A stretch of DNA of 64,000 bases, taken from assembly GCA_900769405.1 (NCBI GenBank), contig CAAGGL010000013.1, positions 1-64,000 on the forward strand. Direction: 5' to 3'. Positions 50,004 through 59,012 of the stretch are shown piece by piece. The translations under genes and the position numbers were made by a program. The notes under the pieces are model-generated. The model had not been told where the DNA came from, searched no databases, and worked only from the letters and a program-made list of their open reading frames with translations. The stretch comes from an uncultured Alistipes sp. (lineage in GTDB: Bacteria; Bacteroidota; Bacteroidia; Bacteroidales; Rikenellaceae). Every line of letters starts with the position of its first letter. Within the stretch, counting starts at the first letter, position 1.

Positions 50004-51164
50004 ATGAACAAAAAGATACTCTACTCGTTTTTTGCCCTCGCGGCTTTGGTAGCAACCGAGCGTGCCTCGGCGCAGTTCACCATCGACAACGTCAAAACCC
50101 GACCCACCTCGAAAGAGATGGTCAAACAGAAGGATACCGTAACCCGCTCGGAGGTGAGCACCGACTACTTCAATCAGGCTCGCTACCGCGCCGAGCGCGC
50201 AGCAATCCGCAAGGAGCGCAACAAGTTCGAGTTCACCGCCTCGATTCAGGGTACAATGACCGCGTACAACGATGCGTGGATCGAAAACTCGGGTGGTGAT
50301 AACGCCGTGGCGGCTCTGGCAAAGGTTTTGCTCAAACACAACTACAAGAAGGGCAAATTCGTAGTCGATAATAAGATCGACGCCAAGTTCGGCTACAACC
50401 GAATGAAGGTCGAAACAACGCTCGAAGACGGTACGGTAAACAACAAGGGTATCTGGTTCAAGAATCAGGACGAGTTCCTGCTCGAAACAAAGCCCGCGAT
50501 CAAGTTCTCGCAGAATTGGGATTTCAGCTCGATTATCAAGTTCCGTAGCCAATTTGCGTCGGGTTACAAGTCGCGTACCGAACAGGAGATGCACCACCGC
50601 AAGAGCGAGATGTTTGCACCGGCCTACTTCGACGTGTCGCTCGGTTTGACCTACTCGTGCCCCAAGAAGGGTTTCCCGATCAAGATCAACTTGGCACCTT
50701 TGGCAATGAACTCGACCTTCGTCAATAGCGAGCTGGTGCGCGAGAATGGCTACCTGTACGGTTTGACTAGCGCCGACAAGACCTCGAAATGGGAGGGCGG
50801 TTCGTCGGTGCAGATCGACTTCGACCGTAAGTGGGGCAAGCGCGAGTGGTTCCGCTACCGCACTACGCTCTACACCTTCTCGGGTTGGATGACCAACATC
50901 GGCCTCGACAACAAGGTGCGCGACTATGGCGACTATCTGGCGGCTATCCAGCAGTGGGAGGCTGCGGGCAAGGTTGCAGCCGACAAACCCGTGCTGCCGA
51001 TCCACCCGACGGTGCGCTGGGAGAATACCATCTCGCTCAAAGCGTCGAAGTATTTCACCACCGACATCTCGTTCCAGCTCTACTACAACCGCGCTCAGAA
51101 TCTGAAAGTTCAGACGCAGACTCTGCTCAGTGTCGGTTTGAGCTACACGTTCAAGAACAAGTAA
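50004..51164 (+). CDS. DUF3078-like outer-membrane protein
   Basis: A 386-residue protein with a signal peptide (MNKKILYSFFALAALVATERASAQ). The remainder is beta-barrel-like with aromatic strand ends and the C-terminal VGLSYTFKNK, as for outer-membrane proteins of the DUF3078 type common in Bacteroidota; function unknown. The recognisable features are WIENSGGDNAVAALAKVLLKHNYKKGKFVVDNKIDAKFGYN-type strands (positions about 88-130). It lies 3 bp before the S41 peptidase gene, so a joint envelope role is likely. Confidence 0.8.
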   Translation: MNKKILYSFFALAALVATERASAQFTIDNVKTRPTSKEMVKQKDTVTRSEVSTDYFNQARYRAERAAIRKERNKFEFTASIQGTMTAYNDAWIENSGGDNAVAALAKVLLKHNYKKGKFVVDNKIDAKFGYNRMKVETTLEDGTVNNKGIWFKNQDEFLLETKPAIKFSQNWDFSSIIKFRSQFASGYKSRTEQEMHHRKSEMFAPAYFDVSLGLTYSCPKKGFPIKINLAPLAMNSTFVNSELVRENGYLYGLTSADKTSKWEGGSSVQIDFDRKWGKREWFRYRTTLYTFSGWMTNIGLDNKVRDYGDYLAAIQQWEAAGKVAADKPVLPIHPTVRWENTISLKASKYFTTDISFQLYYNRAQNLKVQTQTLLSVGLSYTFKNK

Positions 51165-51167
51165 ACG

Positions 51168-52832
51168 ATGTACAAAAATTCACCACATAAGGTCATCTTT
51201 CCGCTGCTGCTGGCCATAGCCGTAGTCGTGGGTCTGATCGTCGGACAGTCGATGGGTCGCAGTACGGCCGAGTCGCAGTTCCGTCGCGTGATCTCGCACC
51301 TGCGACCGCCCTACGACAAGCTCAACCGCACGATGGCACTGATCCAAAACGAGTATATCGACTCGCTCGATATGGATTCGATCACCGAGCAGGTACTGCC
51401 TCTGCTCGTGCAGCAACTTGACCCCCACTCGGTCTATATCCCCGCAAAGGATATGCAGGCGGTGAACGAGCCGCTCGAAAGTGAGTTCGACGGTATCGGC
51501 GTGGTCTTCAATATGGCTACCGACACGGTCATCGTGCTCAATGTGGTGCCCTCGGGACCCAGCCAGAAGGCGGGTGTGCAGAATGGCGACCGAATACTGC
51601 GTATCGACAACCGCAACGTGGCGGGACAGCGCGTGCCGCAGGACAGCATCGTGAAGATGTTGCGCGGAAAGCGAGGTAGCGAGGTGCGACTGACACTCGA
51701 ACGACTGACAATCAAAGATACTATCAATGTGACGGTTACGCGCGACGCCATTCCGTTGAAGAGCGTCGATGCGGCATTTATGCTGACCGACGACATCGGT
51801 TTCATCCGTCTGTCGGCCTTCGCCAAGAACTCCTACGCCGAGGTTCTGCGTGCGATTATCTTCCTGCGTGCCGAGGGTATGGATAAACTCATTTTCGACC
51901 TGCGCGGCAACACGGGCGGATTCCTCGATCAGGCGATTCTGATTGCCAACGAGCTGCTGCCCGAGAAGCGAATGATCGTCTATACCGAGGATCGTCACGG
52001 CGAGCGCAAGGAGCAGTACTCCGACGGCTCGGGCGCCGCAACCGACATCGCGTTAGCGGTGCTGATTGACGAGGAGAGCGCCTCGTCGAGCGAGATTTTG
52101 GCGGGTGCGTTGCAGGACAACGATCGTGGTGTGATCGTGGGTCGCCGCTCGTTCGGTAAGGGATTGGTGCAGCAGCAGATTCCGTTCGATGACGGATCGG
52201 CACTGCGACTGACCACGGCGCGCTACTTCACCCCGACGGGTCGCTCGATACAAAAGCCCTACACCTCGGGCGATGTGGCGGGTTACGACCGCGAGATCTA
52301 CGAGCGTTATGCACACAACGAGATGTTCTCGGCCGACTCGATCCACTTCGACGAGAGTCTGCGTTTCATCACCCCTGCGGGTCGTACGGTCTATGGCGGT
52401 GGCGGCATTATGCCCGACCGCTTTATCCCGATGGATACCACCGACATCACGCGCTACTATGTTGAGGTTGTGGGTCGTAACATTCTCTATCGCTATGCGC
52501 TCGAATATGGCGACCGCCACCGCAAGGCACTGAACGAGGTGCAGACGGTCGAGCAGTTGCGCACATTACTCGATGCCGACAAGGGTCTGCTGAACGACTT
52601 CGTGGGCTATGCCGCGCGTCACGGTGTGCGTCCCGCGTGGAGCGATATTCGCCGCTCGCGCGAGTTGTTGCAGGCGCAGATCCGTGCCTTCATCGGTCGC
52701 AACACCGCACTCGAAGATGCAGGTTACTACTCCGAGATTCACGCTGTCGATACGGTTGTGGCGGCGGCTATCGAGGAGCTCAACAATATTGAATACGCAC
52801 TTAAACCCAATGAAGTAGAAGATGGGAACTAA
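51168..52832 (+). CDS. S41-family C-terminal processing peptidase
   Basis: A 554-residue periplasmic serine peptidase anchored by an N-terminal membrane segment (residues about 9-27). A short N-terminal helical region is followed by a PDZ domain (residues about 90-170, GIGVVFNMATDTVIVLNVVPSGPSQKAG) and the S41 catalytic core with Ser in DEESASSSEI and Lys in RRSFGKGLVQQ. A long C-terminal part (about 370-554) includes the YGGGGIMPD segment. Such Prc/CtpA enzymes clip C-termini and control envelope proteins. It begins just after the DUF3078-like gene and overlaps the next small gene. Confidence 0.94.
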   Translation: MYKNSPHKVIFPLLLAIAVVVGLIVGQSMGRSTAESQFRRVISHLRPPYDKLNRTMALIQNEYIDSLDMDSITEQVLPLLVQQLDPHSVYIPAKDMQAVNEPLESEFDGIGVVFNMATDTVIVLNVVPSGPSQKAGVQNGDRILRIDNRNVAGQRVPQDSIVKMLRGKRGSEVRLTLERLTIKDTINVTVTRDAIPLKSVDAAFMLTDDIGFIRLSAFAKNSYAEVLRAIIFLRAEGMDKLIFDLRGNTGGFLDQAILIANELLPEKRMIVYTEDRHGERKEQYSDGSGAATDIALAVLIDEESASSSEILAGALQDNDRGVIVGRRSFGKGLVQQQIPFDDGSALRLTTARYFTPTGRSIQKPYTSGDVAGYDREIYERYAHNEMFSADSIHFDESLRFITPAGRTVYGGGGIMPDRFIPMDTTDITRYYVEVVGRNILYRYALEYGDRHRKALNEVQTVEQLRTLLDADKGLLNDFVGYAARHGVRPAWSDIRRSRELLQAQIRAFIGRNTALEDAGYYSEIHAVDTVVAAAIEELNNIEYALKPNEVEDGN

Positions 52833-53043
52833 GATATTTGGCATCATTGCCTCGGCCGCCATCGTTGCGGTCATCGCCCTCGCGGTGATCAACTACGGCA
52901 ACTATCGCTCGTTGCTGCCCGAACGCCACGTGGAGGTGGTCGAGCCGATCGAGCCGACAGTGGAGATCGACTCTCTGGCAGTTGAGCAGACCGACAGCCT
53001 CGCGCTCGTTGCTCCGGCCGACACGCTCCGAATCGAACAATAA
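52822..53043 (+). CDS. Small single-pass membrane protein
   Basis: A 73-residue protein with one hydrophobic segment (residues about 5-24, IFGIIASAAIVAVIALAVI), then an acidic tail rich in Glu, Val and Asp (EVVEPIEPTVEIDSLAVEQ). It overlaps the S41 gene by 11 nt and precedes the dehydrogenase gene by 26 bp, so it is in the same transcription unit. No family recognised; it could be a partner of the S41 peptidase. Confidence 0.75.
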   Translation: MGTKIFGIIASAAIVAVIALAVINYGNYRSLLPERHVEVVEPIEPTVEIDSLAVEQTDSLALVAPADTLRIEQ

Positions 53044-53069
53044 AAAAACAAAATAAAACTACCTGACCT

Positions 53070-55889
53070 ATGTTAGAGGCAAAATACAAGTCATTCTATG
53101 ATGAACTTCGACGTGGCGGCATCGATCGCAAACGTCTGATTACCGATCCGTTGCGTCTGTTCGCGCTGGGTACCGACGCAAGTTTCTATCGTCTTATCCC
53201 GCAGTTGATCGTGCGCGCAACCACGACCGAAGAGATCCAGAAGATCATCGCTGCGGCAACTCGTTACGATGTCCCTGTTACCTTCCGCGCGGCGGGTACG
53301 GCTCTGTCGGGTCAGTCGGCTACCGACTCGGTGCTGGTGCTGACGGGCAAAGATTGGGAGGGCATCAAGATCGACGACACGGGCGAGCACATCGAAGTGC
53401 AACCCGGTATCATCGGTGCGCGTGTCAATAAGTTGCTTGCGCCCTACGGTCGTAAGTTGGGTCCCGATCCCGCATCGGTGCGCTCGGCAATGATCGGCGG
53501 TATCGTGGCTAACAACGCCAGCGGTATGAACGGCACCGACGAGAACAGCTACAAGACCATCGACTCGGTGCGTATCGTGCTGGCCGACGGTACGGTGCTC
53601 GATACGGGCAACCCCGCAAGCCGTGACGAGTTCCGCCGCACACATCCCGAGTTCCTCGCACGTTTGGAGGAGATTCGCCGCCGCGTAGCTGATAACGAGG
53701 CTCTTACGGCTCGCGTACATAAGAAATACAGTATCAAAAATACAACCGGTCTGGGTCTGAACTCGCTGGTCGATTACACCGATCCGTTCGATGTGATCAC
53801 CCACTTGATGGTGGGCTCGGAGGGTACGTTGGCATTCATCGATTTGGTGCGCCTCTCGACCCTCGAAGCTATGCCCTGCAAGGCCAGCGCAATGCTCTAC
53901 TTCAACGATATGCGTACGGCGTGCGAGGCTGTTCAGCAGTTGAAGGGCTCGCCCGTGGGTAGTGTCGAGCTGCTGGACCGTCTGGCAATCCGCTCAATCG
54001 AGCATATGGAGGGTATTCCCGCCTTTATCCACACCCTGCCCGAGGACGGCACGGCGTTGCTGATCGAAACAACCGCCAAGACCAAGGAGGAGCTCGATGC
54101 CAAGATCACCGCCATCGTCGCGCTGATCCACCCCGAGCAGCTGGCGGCGCCGATCGAATTTACGGACAAACCCGAGGAGTACTCGAAATATTGGAAGATG
54201 CGTTCGGGTGTATTCCCGTCAGTTGGTGCGATGCGCCAGCCGGGAACCTCGTGCCTGATCGAGGACGTGGTGTTCCCGATGGAGGTGCTGCCCGACGCTA
54301 CGATCGACCTGCAACACAAGATCGCCGAATATGGTTACGAGGACGGTGTGATCTATGGTCACGCCATCGAGGGTAACTACCACTTCATCATCAACGAGGA
54401 CTTCTCGAACCCCTCGCGCGTGAACCACTTCGACTGCTTCCTGCACGACATCGCACGTCTGGTTGTCGAGAAGTATGACGGTTCGCTCAAAGGCGAGCAC
54501 GGCACGGGTCGCAACATCGCTCCCTACGTGGCTTACGAGTGGGGCGAGGAGCTGTGGCAAGTGATGAAGGATTTGAAGGATCTGTTCGACCCCAACCACG
54601 TGCTGAATCGCGGCGTGATCTTCAACGACGACCCCAAGTGCAATATGAAACACTTAAAGTCGATGTCGCTGACCAACAAGAATGTAGATCGCTGTATCGA
54701 GTGCGGTTTCTGCGAGGTGAACTGCCTCACTTGCGGCTTCACGCTCTCGGCTCGTCAGCGTATCGCCTCGCAGCGTGAGATCTCGCGTCTGCGTGCCTCG
54801 GGCGAGAACCCCGAACTGCTCAAAGCATATCTGAAAGAGTACAAATATTATGGCGAGCAGACCTGCGCCGGCGACGGTCTGTGCTCGACATCGTGCCCCG
54901 TACAGATCAACACGGGTCACCTGACCCACGACCTGCGCGAGGCCGCTGCAACACCCACCGCAAATAAGGTGGCGCAGTGGACCGCCGACAACTTCTCGAC
55001 GCTGACTTCGGCCGTGCGTGTGGGTTTGAAGGGCGTCAATGGTCTGCGCGTAGTGTTTGGTAGTCAGCTGTTTGGCGCTATGGCACGTGGCGTGCGCACG
55101 CTCAGTGGCGGCGCTATTCCGCTCTGGACCCGCTCGATGCCGCGCGGCTCGAATGGACCCAAGCAGGGCGAGGTGAACGAGGCCAACCCCCGCAAGGTGG
55201 TCTATTTCCCGAGCTGTATCAACCAGGTGATGGGTACCTCGGCAATGGACGCAACCAAGGAGCCGCTGCACCGCGTGATGGAGCGCGTGATGCGCCGCGC
55301 GGGCTTCGAGGTGATCTACCCCGAGCGTATGGAGCACCTCTGCTGCGGTACGATCTGGGAGAGCAAGGGCTTCCCGAAGCAGGCTGACGAGAAATCGACC
55401 GAGTTGGAGGCGGCACTGCGCAAGGCGTCGAACGATGGCGAGTACCCGATCGTTTGCGACCAGAGCCCCTGCCTCTATCGAATGAAGAACGTGATGAAGA
55501 GCCTGAAACTCTACGAGCCTGCCGAATTTATCTTGGAGCACTGCGCCGAGCACCTGACCTTCAAGCCTGTCAATGAGCAGATTGCGTTGCACTACACCTG
55601 CTCGATGCGTAAGATGGGTAAGACCGACTGCCTGCTGCGCCTGGCACAGATGTGTACCTCGGGCGCGATGGTTCCCGAGGAGGTTGGTTGCTGCGGATTC
55701 GCGGGCGATCGCGGATTCACCTTCCCCGAGGTCAACGCCTACGCACTGCGCAAGTTGCGCCCGCAGGTTGAGGAGAAGGGCATCAAGGCAGGTTACTCTA
55801 ACTCGCGCACCTGCGAGATCGGTCTTTCGACCAACTCGGGTATCCCCTACTCGTCGATTGTCTATCTGGTCGATCGCTGCACCGAGTAA
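53070..55889 (+). CDS. FAD-linked dehydrogenase with Fe-S domains (D-lactate-dehydrogenase-like)
   Basis: A 939-residue multidomain enzyme. N-terminal FAD-binding (PCMH, residues about 35-260: TFRAAGTALSGQSATDSV, SVRSAMIGGIVANNASGM), a FAD-linked oxidase C-terminal domain (about 300-500, HAIEGNYHFIINED), two 4Fe-4S motifs (CIECGFCEVNC about 536-546; CAGDGLCSTSCPV about 600), then two cysteine-rich CCG domains (ending CCGTIWESKGF and CCGFAGDRGF). The layout matches D-2-hydroxyacid/D-lactate dehydrogenases of the Dld-II/YdiJ type, membrane-associated and quinone-linked. Substrate not provable; D-lactate is the best guess. Confidence 0.92.
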   Translation: MLEAKYKSFYDELRRGGIDRKRLITDPLRLFALGTDASFYRLIPQLIVRATTTEEIQKIIAAATRYDVPVTFRAAGTALSGQSATDSVLVLTGKDWEGIKIDDTGEHIEVQPGIIGARVNKLLAPYGRKLGPDPASVRSAMIGGIVANNASGMNGTDENSYKTIDSVRIVLADGTVLDTGNPASRDEFRRTHPEFLARLEEIRRRVADNEALTARVHKKYSIKNTTGLGLNSLVDYTDPFDVITHLMVGSEGTLAFIDLVRLSTLEAMPCKASAMLYFNDMRTACEAVQQLKGSPVGSVELLDRLAIRSIEHMEGIPAFIHTLPEDGTALLIETTAKTKEELDAKITAIVALIHPEQLAAPIEFTDKPEEYSKYWKMRSGVFPSVGAMRQPGTSCLIEDVVFPMEVLPDATIDLQHKIAEYGYEDGVIYGHAIEGNYHFIINEDFSNPSRVNHFDCFLHDIARLVVEKYDGSLKGEHGTGRNIAPYVAYEWGEELWQVMKDLKDLFDPNHVLNRGVIFNDDPKCNMKHLKSMSLTNKNVDRCIECGFCEVNCLTCGFTLSARQRIASQREISRLRASGENPELLKAYLKEYKYYGEQTCAGDGLCSTSCPVQINTGHLTHDLREAAATPTANKVAQWTADNFSTLTSAVRVGLKGVNGLRVVFGSQLFGAMARGVRTLSGGAIPLWTRSMPRGSNGPKQGEVNEANPRKVVYFPSCINQVMGTSAMDATKEPLHRVMERVMRRAGFEVIYPERMEHLCCGTIWESKGFPKQADEKSTELEAALRKASNDGEYPIVCDQSPCLYRMKNVMKSLKLYEPAEFILEHCAEHLTFKPVNEQIALHYTCSMRKMGKTDCLLRLAQMCTSGAMVPEEVGCCGFAGDRGFTFPEVNAYALRKLRPQVEEKGIKAGYSNSRTCEIGLSTNSGIPYSSIVYLVDRCTE

Positions 55890-55912
55890 GCGACTGACAA
55901 TCAATAGCTGAG

Positions 55913-55942
55913 CAACCGCACTCCGATTCTGGGGTGCGGTTG
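55913..55942 (+). terminator. Terminator after the FAD/Fe-S dehydrogenase
   Basis: CAACCGCA/TGCGGTTG hairpin followed by TTTTTTTG. Confidence 0.88.
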
Positions 55943-56014
55943 TTTTTTTGATTCACGATTCACAATTAAAAATTCACAATTATTTTTGAGGGGAATTAGT
56001 AGCAGTTTCGGGTG

Positions 56015-56089
56015 AAACTGCCCAAGTTCGGGGGCTCGCCTTCGGCGACCGCCCCAGCCGCAGAAATTGGAAATTCTCAAAAGCAAAGT
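56015..56089. repeat. Dispersed palindromic element B, copy 2
   Basis: 73 of 75 bases match 44206-44280. One change breaks a base in the outer arm (GAAATTGG instead of GAACTTGG). The neighbouring 55943-56014 holds a GATTCAC/AATTCAC-type repeat. Confidence 0.95.
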
Positions 56090-56101
56090 CAAAAGAACAG
56101 C

Positions 56102-56122
56102 CCCACCCGCCAATGATGAGCC
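56102..56122. repeat. Half copy of palindromic element C
   Basis: CCCACCCGCCAATGATGAGC repeats the right arm of element C; the left arm is missing. It follows element B after 12 bp, whereas the same pair at 44206-44485 is separated by over 130 bp. Confidence 0.85.
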
Positions 56123-56158
56123 TAAAATCGCAACAACCAAAATCGCAAATCAAAAAAA

Positions 56159-56181
56159 CCGCGCCCCAAAAAGGAGCGCGG
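56159..56181 (-). terminator. Terminator of the EF-G2 gene
   Basis: CCGCGC/GCGCGG hairpin followed on the minus strand by TTTTTTTG. Confidence 0.88.
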
Positions 56182-56208
56182 CTTTCGGTTTGTATATCGA
56201 ACTAAGGA

Positions 56209-58362
56209 TTAATCCTCGTCGGTATCGGTGTAAGCCTTCAACAGCTTGTCCTGAACGTCGGCGGGAACCTGCTCGTACGAAGCGAACTTCATTGTGTACG
56301 ATGCGCGGCCGTTGGTCAGCGACGACAGAGTGGTCGAGTAGCGATACAACTCTGCCAGAGGAACGCGTGCATTCAGGCGATCCAGACCGTGATCCGACGA
56401 CATACCCTCGATCAGTGCGCGGCGGTTCTGCAAGTCGCTCATAACGTCACCCATACGGTCGCTCGGTACGAGTACCTCAACGCTGTAAATAGGCTCCATA
56501 ATCTTCGGACCTGCATTGCGGAATGCCTCCTTGAAGGCGTTACGCGCTGCCAACTTAAACGAGATTTCGTTCGAATCAACCGGGTGCATCTTACCATCGT
56601 AGATCACAACGCGGATATCGCGTGCATACGAACCAGTCAACGGACCCTCGGTCATCTTCTCGTTGATACCCTTCAAGATTGCGGGCATAAAGCGTGCGTC
56701 GATTGCACCACCAACGATCGAGTTGTAGTACTGCAACTTGCCGCCCCATTCGAGCTCATACTCCTCCTTACCCTTCACATTGACGGTGATCTCCTTACCT
56801 GCAACCTTGTACTTGGTAGGCTCGGGCATACCCTCGTAGTAGGGCTCGATAACCATATGTACCTCACCGAACTGACCTGCACCACCCGACTGCTTCTTGT
56901 GGCGGTAGTCTGCCTGAGCAACCTTAGTGATAGTCTCGCGGTAGGGGATACGCGGTGCCATATATTCGATCTCCATCTTGTTCTCGGTCGAGAGGCGGTA
57001 CTTCAAGATATTGAGGTGGTGCTCACCCTGACCCTGAATGATGGTCTGCTTCAACTCCTTCGAGTACTCAACCAGAATGGTCGGATCCTCGTACTTAGCC
57101 TTATTGAGCAACTCGCCCAGCTTCTCGTCGTCGCCCTGCTTAGCGGCCTTAACGGCTGCGCGGTAACGAGGCTCGGGGAATACGATCGGCTCGATCTCGA
57201 CGGGAGTCGAGGGTGCTGCCAGAGTGTCGTTGGTGCGGGTAGCCTTCAACTTAACGGTGCAACCGATGTCGCCTGCAACCATCTCCGAAACCTTGATACG
57301 GTTCTTACCTGCAACAGCAAACAGCTGCGAGATCTTCTCCTTGTTACCGGTGCGGCTGTTCACGAGCTCCATACCCTCGGTGATCTTACCGCGAACTACG
57401 CGGAAGTAGCTGATCTCACCTAAGTGCTGCTCAACCTGGCTCTTGAATACGAATACAGCTGCTGCGCCGTTCTCGTCAGCCTCGACCTCTTCGCCCTCGG
57501 TAGTGAGGAAGTTGGGAGCGGTCATCGGGCCGGGAGCCACGTTGATGATGAACTCCATAATACGCTTCGAACCCACGTCGCGCTTAGCCGACGAGCAGAA
57601 TACGGGCAGGCAGTCACGCTTTGCAACGCCCAGCTTCAAACCGCTACGGATGTCGTCCTGAGTCAGAGCGCCCTTATCGAAGTAGAGCATCATCAGATCC
57701 TCGTCGTTCTCGGCTGCGGTCTCGACCAGAGTCTGGTGCAACTCCATTGCGCGATCCATCTCCTCTGCGGGGATTTCGAGCTCCTCGCGGGTACCGTTCT
57801 CGTCGGTGAAGCGATACATCTTCATCATCAGTACGTCGATGAACGAGTCGAAACCGGGACCGGGATTAACGGGATACTGCACGATCACGGGCTTCACACG
57901 CGACGAAGCGTTGATGCTCTCGATGGTCTCCTCCCAGTTAGCATTCTCGGCGTCGAGTTTATTTACGATAGCGATCACGGGCTTGTTGAGTTTACGAGCG
58001 TAGCGAGCCTGAATCTCGGTACCTGCCTCGAAACCCTCGACTGCGCTGATCACGCACAGACCTACGTCAGCCACCTTGAAAGCCGAGAACAGGCTACCGC
58101 AGAAGTCGTCCGAACCCGGGGTGTCGATAATATTGAGCTTACGACCCATAAACTCCGAGAAGAGTGCGGTCGAATAGATCGAACGTTTGTATTCGTGCTC
58201 GATATCGGTGTTGTCCGACAGAGTATTCTCACCCTCGACAGTACCACGACGGTCGATTACCTTACCTTCGTAAGCCATAGCCTCGGCGAGGGTGGTTTTA
58301 CCCGAGCCGGGGGCACCGATCAGAACGACGTTCTTGATCTCCTTAGTTGAATAGTTTTTCAT
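56209..58362 (-). CDS. Elongation factor G paralog (EF-G2 type)
   Basis: A 717-residue five-domain EF-G-like protein. The G domain has a P-loop GAPGSGKTT (residues 16-24) and NKLD, but the usual G3 DTPGHVDF is DTPGSDDF, so the catalytic His is Ser84, and the switch-I RGITI is replaced (KRSIYST near 60-66). Domains II-V are conserved (domain IV/V: GSYARDIRVVIYDGKMHPV, VLVPSDRMGDVMSDL). These losses match the Bacteroides EF-G2 paralog, reported to support translation without GTP hydrolysis. It is a single gene with a promoter-like region upstream. The standard EF-G is presumably elsewhere. Confidence 0.93.
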   Translation of the reverse strand: MKNYSTKEIKNVVLIGAPGSGKTTLAEAMAYEGKVIDRRGTVEGENTLSDNTDIEHEYKRSIYSTALFSEFMGRKLNIIDTPGSDDFCGSLFSAFKVADVGLCVISAVEGFEAGTEIQARYARKLNKPVIAIVNKLDAENANWEETIESINASSRVKPVIVQYPVNPGPGFDSFIDVLMMKMYRFTDENGTREELEIPAEEMDRAMELHQTLVETAAENDEDLMMLYFDKGALTQDDIRSGLKLGVAKRDCLPVFCSSAKRDVGSKRIMEFIINVAPGPMTAPNFLTTEGEEVEADENGAAAVFVFKSQVEQHLGEISYFRVVRGKITEGMELVNSRTGNKEKISQLFAVAGKNRIKVSEMVAGDIGCTVKLKATRTNDTLAAPSTPVEIEPIVFPEPRYRAAVKAAKQGDDEKLGELLNKAKYEDPTILVEYSKELKQTIIQGQGEHHLNILKYRLSTENKMEIEYMAPRIPYRETITKVAQADYRHKKQSGGAGQFGEVHMVIEPYYEGMPEPTKYKVAGKEITVNVKGKEEYELEWGGKLQYYNSIVGGAIDARFMPAILKGINEKMTEGPLTGSYARDIRVVIYDGKMHPVDSNEISFKLAARNAFKEAFRNAGPKIMEPIYSVEVLVPSDRMGDVMSDLQNRRALIEGMSSDHGLDRLNARVPLAELYRYSTTLSSLTNGRASYTMKFASYEQVPADVQDKLLKAYTDTDED

Positions 58363-58886
58363 AGTTTTGAGGTTATTTTGTTTTAGTTTCTAAATTTCGC
58401 GACCATAAATATATGAATTTTATTTCAAATTCCAAGCGTTCGCGCCGAAAATTTTAATTTCGAGGGCGGTTTTGGGGCTATTCGCCGTCGCGCGAAACTA
58501 TTAATATATGTATATATACAAAAAAGGGGCGGCGCTCACGCCTACCCCATCGCCTCCGATTCGGTTATTAATTAAAAGCCGGCACGGCGAACTTTCCGAG
58601 GGTCGAAACCCGCAAAAGTTTTCAACACAGAGCCGCCGCTTTCAGCCGCTTTCCGTCAAATTGCGTCGCACGGCTATGACTCGAAAGGGCAATTTATGAC
58701 TACTTTTGGTTGTTTTTACCACAATTACAATGTTATATTGTATGATTATCGACCTTTATTTAGGCGTCGTTTAGGCTTTATACTGCCATTTTGGAACGCA
58801 CACAAATACTCAACGTACGGCAGTTCAGCAGATTAACACCACAGCGCCCCACCCCGACCGCACGCCGAGACTCACTTCCCGATTTT
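58363..58886. other. Intergenic region with candidate EF-G2 promoter
   Basis: On the minus strand TATATTTA, with TTG 19 nt before it, around 58408-58437 is a near-consensus promoter for the EF-G2 gene. From 58440 to 58886 I see no gene or repeat; short A/T-rich patches occur near 58498-58525. Confidence 0.5.
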
Positions 58887-58917
58887 TTGGTTTGCACGAC
58901 AATTCCTCGTACATTTG
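58887..58917 (+). promoter_or_regulatory. Promoter of the AraC-family gene
   Basis: TTG at 58887-58889, 20 nt, then TACATTTG at 58910-58917: full Bacteroidota consensus. The leader is about 90 nt. Confidence 0.75.
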
Positions 58918-59012
58918 CTACTGCAAACGCCAAATGATGATTGCGTCGCGGACTGCGGTCCGTTGCTTTCTATGGCCGACGCAATTGTTTTATCCGCTAA
59001 AAAATCATTTCT

